Source: Chelonoidis abingdonii
Lineage: Eukaryota > Chordata > Testudines > Testudinidae
Reading direction: 5' to 3'
Assembly: GCF_003597395.2 (NCBI RefSeq)
Contig: NC_133771.1
Coordinates: 58,248,713-58,312,712, forward strand
Length of the DNA stretch: 64,000 bases
The notes under the pieces are model-generated. The model was not told the DNA's origin. It saw nothing but the letters and a program-made list of their open reading frames with translations, and did not search any database. Below are positions 58,880 to 64,000 of this stretch, in pieces. The position numbers and the translations under genes are program-made. Numbering within the stretch: the first letter of the stretch is position 1; the number at the start of each line of letters is the position of its first letter.

Positions 58880-59600
58880 TTGGTGTGGCATATTCCTTTT
58901 CCATTCTACCCCCATCCAAGAAGGCAGAAAAGTACTATGTCCCCACAAAGGAGTATGAATACCTGTACACGCACCCTCCTGCGGGGTCCCTGGTCATGTC
59001 CGTTTTCAACAAAAGGGCCAAGCAGGGCCAGGTGAGTGGAACCCCAGAAATAAAGCTAATGAGAGGCTGGACTTATTTGGCAGAAAAAAATTTTCAACAG
59101 CAACCCTCCAATTTAGGGTCTCTAATCATCAGGCCCTACTTGGCAGGTACAATTTCAACCCGTGGGATATCGTCGGCAAGTTCACAGAGAGCCTCCCACG
59201 GGATCGGGCGCAGGAGTTTGCCACTCTGGTAGAAGAGGGCAAGGGAGTAGCCAGCAGTGTCCTCCTGGATGGCATGGACTTACTGTCGAGGGTGGTTGCC
59301 TCTGCAATAGTCCATGAGGCGTAGCTCCTGGTTACATACCTCCGGGCTATCCCAGGAGATGCAATCCACCCTCCAGGACCTCCCTTCCAAGGGACTGGGG
59401 CTCTTCTCAGAGCTAACTGATGCTTGGCTGCATGGCCTTAAAGACACCTGGGCCACCCTCCACTCCTTGGGCCTACATAGTCTTCAGCAGGCCAGAAAGC
59501 TGTTTCGCCCTCTACTGTCATTGAGGTCTTGGAGTACCCCTCGATCTGGCTCCTACAAAAAGAACAAAGACAGGGGTTTTAAGCGGTGCCACCAGTCATA
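58880..59600 (+). pseudogene. DIRS gag-like remains (relic C)
   Basis: Readable pieces: KAEKYYVPTKEYEYLYTHPP then AGSLVMSVFNKRAKQGQ (about 58920-59030), a central broken part with the SLP.(D)RAQEFATLVEEGK-type segment, and MRRSSWLHTSGLSQEMQSTL followed by QDLPSKGLGLFSELTDAWLH (59314-59430). At least two frame changes separate these. The order equals that in relics A and B. Confidence 0.7.
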
Positions 59601-59879
59601 GTCTTGTCCTCCTGCCCAGCCAGGTCCTTTCAGGAAACAAGGCAGCCAAAAGCAGTCATATTGATGGTGTGCCTGAGGATGATGCACCAGTCACTGCACT
59701 GGATCCATTCCTCATCTTCAACCGCCTCCATCCTTTCTGGTCGGCTTGGTCCCATATCATCTTACACTGCTGGTCAGTAGTCTTGACACAGTCTCATCAG
59801 GCTATATACCCTGCAGTTTGTAGCTGACCAACCCTTCCATCCCCTTCCCTCTCTTTATTCAGGGACGCTTCTCACAAGC

Positions 59880-60900
59880 ACTTCCTTGTTCAGTAGACTG
59901 AAGAGGTTCCGCAAGACATGGAAGGAAGAGGATTTTCGTTCCGCTACTTTCTCATTCTGAAGGCAAAAGGGGACCTCACATCTATCCTAGACCTGTGTCG
60001 CTTCAACAAGTCAACTTTTTGAGAGAAGTTTCATATAGTCTCCCTGTCCTCCATCATCCCCTCTCTGGATCCGAGAGACTGGTACTTCCATATTCCTGGG
60101 ACACCAGCGTTTCCTCCATTTCATGTTGGGCCAGCGCCATTTCCAGTTCATGGCGATGCTCTTTGGTCTTTTGTCAGCTCCGGTGTGTTCACCAAGTGCA
60201 TGGTGCCAGCGACCACTTACCTGCAACATCGGGGAAGGGGGCGAATCCAAATCTACCTGTACCTTGATGACTGGTTGATTAGGGGTCAGTCATTGGATCA
60301 GGTGCAGGGGCATCTCGATCTGGTCTGTTCCACCTGCCACGACCTGGGCCTAATAATAAATGGCAAAGTTGACCCTTACCCCAGTGCAACTTATAGAATT
60401 GATTGAGGCAGTGCTCGACTCGACTCGAGCCAGAGCCTTCCTCCCTAAGACTCGGTTCCAAGTCATGATGGACCTCATGTTGTCTGTGTGCCCACCCGTT
60501 CACCATGGCCCACACATGCCTGAGACCGTTGGGCTACATGGTGACATGCACTTACATGGTCCAGCATGCAGGCCCCTACAGGTGTGGCTGGCATCGTTCT
60601 GTCCTCAACCGACACAATATGGACTGAATGATCAGGACATTCTCGTCTTGCCATGAGTGGTCCTGTCACCTGGAGCTGGTCAGTTCTGTCCCCCACAGGT
60701 GGGGAACTCCCCAGGTGAACTTATTCACGTCCAGGCAGAATAGGAAATGCCACATATTCTGCTCGTTCCAGGACAGGGACAAGGGATCCCTGTGGGAAGT
60801 CTTCCTGCTCCCGTGGTCGGGGGCTCTTCCCTCTGGTTCTGTTGCTGCCCAGGGTCCTTGTGAAGATCAAGCAGGACAGGGTGAAGGTGATCCTTGTAGC
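59880..60900 (+). pseudogene. DIRS reverse transcriptase/RNase H remains (relic C)
   Basis: The translation shows GFSFRYFLILKAKGDLTSIL, SSIIPSLDPRDWYFHIPGTP (deleted where LDLKDAYFHI is expected), FTKCMVPATTYLQ, and the intact catalytic box IYLYLDDWLIRG (YLDD at 60260-60271). A stop near 60022 and several frame changes follow. QLIELIEAVLDSTRARAFLP near 60387-60445 is the conserved post-catalytic segment. The first catalytic Asp region is lost, so no activity is possible. Confidence 0.75.
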
Positions 60901-61168
60901 GCCAAGTGGCTGTGCCATAACTAGTTCAGCACTCTAGACTTCTCAGTGGTGACCCCGTTTCGGATGCCGCTCAGGTGGACTTGTCCCAGAACCACAGCAG
61001 TCTCTTGCATCCGAACCTGGCAGCACTTCATCTAATGTCTTGGCTGCTGCTTGGCTAAATGCACAAGACCAGCAGAGCTTGTCTGAGGTCCAGCGAGTCC
61101 TGTTGGGCAGTAGAAAGCCTTCCACAAGGACCACCTGTTTGGACAAATGACAGTGATTCACCTTCTGG

Positions 61169-62060
61169 ATGGAAAATAAAGGGGTCTGTCCCAAGCGAGT
61201 CCCATTTCAGCTCATTCTAGATTACCGCCTGCCCTTCAAGCTTCAGAACTTGTCACTCTCATCTATCAAGGTCCATGTAGTGGCTATTTTGACCTTCCAC
61301 CCACTGTTCAAAGGCAGGTTGGTTTTCTCTCAGAGTATCTCAGCCAAATTCCTTAAGGGCCTGGAGCATGTCTGTCCGCACCTCCAGGATCCTGTTCCTC
61401 CATGGGACTTGAATCTGGTGCTGTTGCGGCTCACGGGTCGCCCCTTTGAGCCTCTGGCTTTCTGCTCTCACCTTCTCCTCTCCTGGAAGGTCATGTTCCT
61501 GGTGGTGGTGGTGGCCGCCTGCTGGGTATCCAAGATTCAGGCGCTTACCTCGCAACTGCCTTACAGAGTCTTCTACAAGGACAAGGTCTATCTAAGACCA
61601 CACCCAGTCTTCCTTCCCAAGGTAGTTTTCTGTCTCATTCGAGCCGGTACATTTACTTACTGGTCCTCTTTCTAAAGCTGCGTAAATTGGAGGAGCAGCG
61701 CAGGCTACATGGCCTGGACGTCAGGAGGGCTCTGGCCTTCTACATTGACTGGACCAAGCAATTCCGTAAGTCGACACAATTTTTCCTTGCTGTGGCATAC
61801 AGGATGGTCACCCTGTTTCCACTCGGAGAATTTCCTCCTGGATCATGGCCTGCATTCACATCTGCTATGATCAAGCAAAGGTACTGCCCCCGGCGATCAT
61901 CACTGCCCACTCTACCAGGGCTCAGGCCTCTTCAGCAGCAGTTTTGGCCCAAGTGCCATTCAGGACAGCTGTAGGGCGGGCACCTGGTCATCGGTCCATA
62001 CCTTCACGTCCATCTATGCACTTACCCAGCAGGTCTGGGATGATGCTGACTTTGATAGAG
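61169..62060 (+). pseudogene. DIRS tyrosine recombinase remains (relic C)
   Basis: Frame 61169-61675 reads LSLSSIKVHVVAILTFHPLF, PPWDLNLVLLRLTGRPFEPL and VVVVAACWVSKIQAL, where the first catalytic Arg segment (expected (S)ARRVSEL) has lost its Arg to CW. After a stop at 61672, LDVRRALAFYIDWTKQFRKS (61708-61767) and, in another frame, ITAHSTRAQASSAA (H-x2-R box HSTR at 61908-61919) follow. The order is that of DIRS YR. Loss of the first Arg and the frame breaks make it inactive. Confidence 0.75.
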
Positions 62061-62108
62061 TAGTACTGTAAACCGCAAAGCAGTGAACTCTGAGCCCACC
62101 TCCATAGA

Positions 62109-63624
62109 TAGTGAGATGCGTATGTATGGGTGTATTTAGACTGTAACCTTTTTGGGGCAGGGACAGGCTCAGGGTCTAACTGATCACAATTATGGGAAGA
62201 TAGGTCAATAATGAGGAGGACATGTCACTGACAGAGTGATTTGGATCGCTTGGTAAGCTGGACTCAGGCAAATATACATTTTAATATGGCTAAATGGAAA
62301 CATATATGTCTAGGAACAAATAATGTATGCCACATTTCCAGGATGGGGAAATCTGAAATAGAATTGGTGGTCAGGCAAATTTAAGTTAACATATTACAAA
62401 GTTTTGGATATCTTGATGGGCCCCTGGCAAAGTATTATTTGACAAGGAAATTCACTTTTTAGCGTCACACTTTTCTTGTCACCAGATTCTAAAGTTGCTT
62501 TCAAAACTGAGTGATATGCATCAAGAATCGAAGGTCAAAGTTTGAAGCTAGTTTACTTTCTGGAAAGGTGACTTGCCAACTCTAGCTGAGTTTTCAGACA
62601 TTCAGCAAGTTTCTCTTATAGTGGTTGTGTCCTTCTCACACAAAGTTTTTCTGTTACTTTGTGTGAGAAGGTCATGTATCAAAGTACTGGAGAGCAGTAG
62701 TTTTAAAGGATTTTTATTGAACCCAAGAATGGATCAGTCAGTGGTGGTCTCAGGTGGTATGGTAGCCGCAAAACCATCTGTTGTACTCAGGGGCACAAAT
62801 GAAAGCTGCTGTAGCATCCCCAGAATATATAAATCTGGAATACATAAATCTGTTCTGCCTTCTTGATTTCGATTAAATTAATTTGCAGAACCATGGATAA
62901 TCCTATGGTTATTTTAGATTTTTGTTGTAAAATGTGGTCATTGTTTTGGCTCTTGATCTAGAGGAGCTATAGGAAGTGTACCACTGTTGATTTCTTTTCT
63001 ACAGATTGCATCTATTATAGAGACTGTATTTTCTGTGGTAATATAGTAACTAGCTTTCGTTTATAAGCCTGACTTTAACACCACAACTCCTCTGACTTCT
63101 GGAAACTAAACTAGTCTACATGAAACATATCATATGAGGTCACCTGCCACATGAAATTCCTTAGAACAGATTATGGTTTTTCTTTTGAGCATTTGTCTCT
63201 GTGGATCCTAGTAGTTATTTTTGTGAGTTGAGAAATTTCTGGATTGTGGTGTCCTTTGGAGTGGCATGTTGATGGTCCTTATGCCAACTTATCTGGGGGT
63301 GTGTAATGGGGTGCAGCTCCAACTTCTCTCTGGTTCCTTTATTTCAAGAATCTGATTATTCTAAGACATTAGAAATAATGGAGGGCAGAATCTGAGGATA
63401 TATACAGACAAAATTTCTAGAACCACCATTTGCCATGGTAAATAGCTGTTCTCAGAGTATTAGTGTGTGATAGTGTGTCATTTCCTTAACAATAAGTAAT
63501 GGAGGGAAACATCGCTGATGTTTAGGAGCTGGAATAGAGAAAATGAAATGTTGTCAACAGCCAATTACAAAATGGCTACTTTAGGGTTGCAGTTACTTGT
63601 GCCTGCCAAATTCTAACAGGCCAA
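62109..63624. other. SMAP1 intron 4, nothing certain
   Basis: At 62140-62180 'agactgtaacctttttgggg' and 'cagggacaggctcagggtct' is another fragment of the tail repeat seen at 195-395. The remainder is unremarkable. No SMAP1 exon seen. Confidence 0.45.
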
Positions 63625-64000
63625 CCCATAGAATCGTAGAATATCAGGGTTGGAATGGACCTCAGGAGGTCATCTAGTCCAACCCCCTGCTCAGAGCAGG
63701 ACCAGTTCCAAACCAAATCATCCCAGCCTGAGCTTTGTCAAGCCTGACTTTAAAAACCTCTAAGGAAGAAGATTCCACACCTCCCTAGGTAACCTATTCC
63801 AGTGCTTCACCACCCTCCTAGTGAAAAAGTTTTTCCTAATATCCAACCTAAACCTCCCCCACTGCAACTTGAGACCATTACTCCTCCTTTTTTCATCTGG
63901 TACCACTGAGATCAGTCTAGATCCATCCTCTTTGGAACCTCCTTTCAGGTAGTTGAAAGCAGCTATCAAATCCCCCCTCATTCTTCTGTTCTACAGACTA
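63625..64000 (-). mobile_element. CR1 LINE 3' end, antisense, runs off the window
   Basis: In minus-strand sense the frame 63981-63760 reads [40 protein letters not shown] and [15 protein letters not shown], the C-terminus of CR1 ORF2. Then comes the 3' UTR ending in 'tctacgattctatggg' (ATTCTATG-type 3' repeat) near 63630. This is the youngest-looking CR1 copy here because 73 codons remain open. The body continues to the right of the window. Confidence 0.9.

Larger units (their letters stand above)
57885..62108 (+). mobile_element. DIRS-type retroelement relic C (most complete)
   Basis: It carries the full DIRS order: 5' leader (57885-58230), gag-like region (58230-59600), reverse transcriptase and RNase H region (59880-60900) and tyrosine recombinase (61169-62060). 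DIRS elements integrate by a tyrosine recombinase rather than an integrase and leave no target duplication (known for the group); none is visible here. Every domain is interrupted by stops or frameshifts. The right end is put after 'tgagcccacctccatagata', which I recall as near the 3' end of turtle DIRS copies. The element lies in the sense direction of SMAP1 intron 4. Confidence 0.75.

Noticed and set aside
1..64000. CRISPR arrays, operons, tRNA or rRNA genes
   Set aside because: No regularly spaced repeats, no bacterial gene organisation and no cloverleaf or rRNA sequence was recognised; the window is vertebrate DNA.

Overview
This window looks like a stretch of reptile nuclear DNA, most likely turtle. 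It is vertebrate because a spliced gene with GT/AG introns and a CpG-island promoter runs through it. The reptile/turtle assignment is an inference from the mobile-element mix: CR1 LINEs, DIRS-type tyrosine-recombinase retroelements, a non-LTR element with an endonuclease, a Penelope-like tail, foldback hAT MITEs and several LTR families that I recall as typical of turtle genomes. No prokaryotic, phage or CRISPR features are present.

The only host gene I can support is SMAP1 (stromal membrane-associated ArfGAP 1) on the + strand. Its CpG-island promoter lies at about 11.87-12.76 kb. Coding exon 1 is 12386-12503, exon 3 is 50561-50646 and exon 4 is 53506-53581; the rest of the gene lies beyond the right edge. 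The only exon-2-like sequence I found (40956-41084) has the correct splice-acceptor position and recognisable ArfGAP residues, but it is 129 nt instead of the expected 134 nt and carries several small indels, so it cannot be read through. This is the most unusual observation in the window.

Region by region: 1-11.8 kb is intergenic DNA with LTR fragments, a Harbinger-like MITE inside an LTR, a 358-bp hAT foldback, a solo LTR with perfect 5-bp target duplications (6399-7332) and MIR-like SINE remains. 12.5-50.5 kb is SMAP1 intron 1 (divided by the damaged exon 2): an LTR (14.36-15.48 kb), LINE remnants, CR1 copies, twin hAT MITEs (23.8 and 25.0 kb), a 4-kb minus-strand LINE split by an inserted LTR (27.4-31.5 kb), a hAT element with a fossil transposase C-terminus (34.6-35.2 kb), a decayed DIRS element (37.1-40.0 kb) and a second DIRS element (44.7-49.5 kb) into which a MITE and two independent solo LTRs were inserted. 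53.6-64 kb is SMAP1 intron 4 with CR1 copies and the best-preserved DIRS relic (57.9-62.1 kb: gag-like, RT and tyrosine recombinase remains).

Nearly all other reading frames are chance ORFs or decayed transposon pieces. Repeat names come from recognition of motifs, termini and target-site duplications, not from a database search; boundaries without a target-site duplication are approximate.
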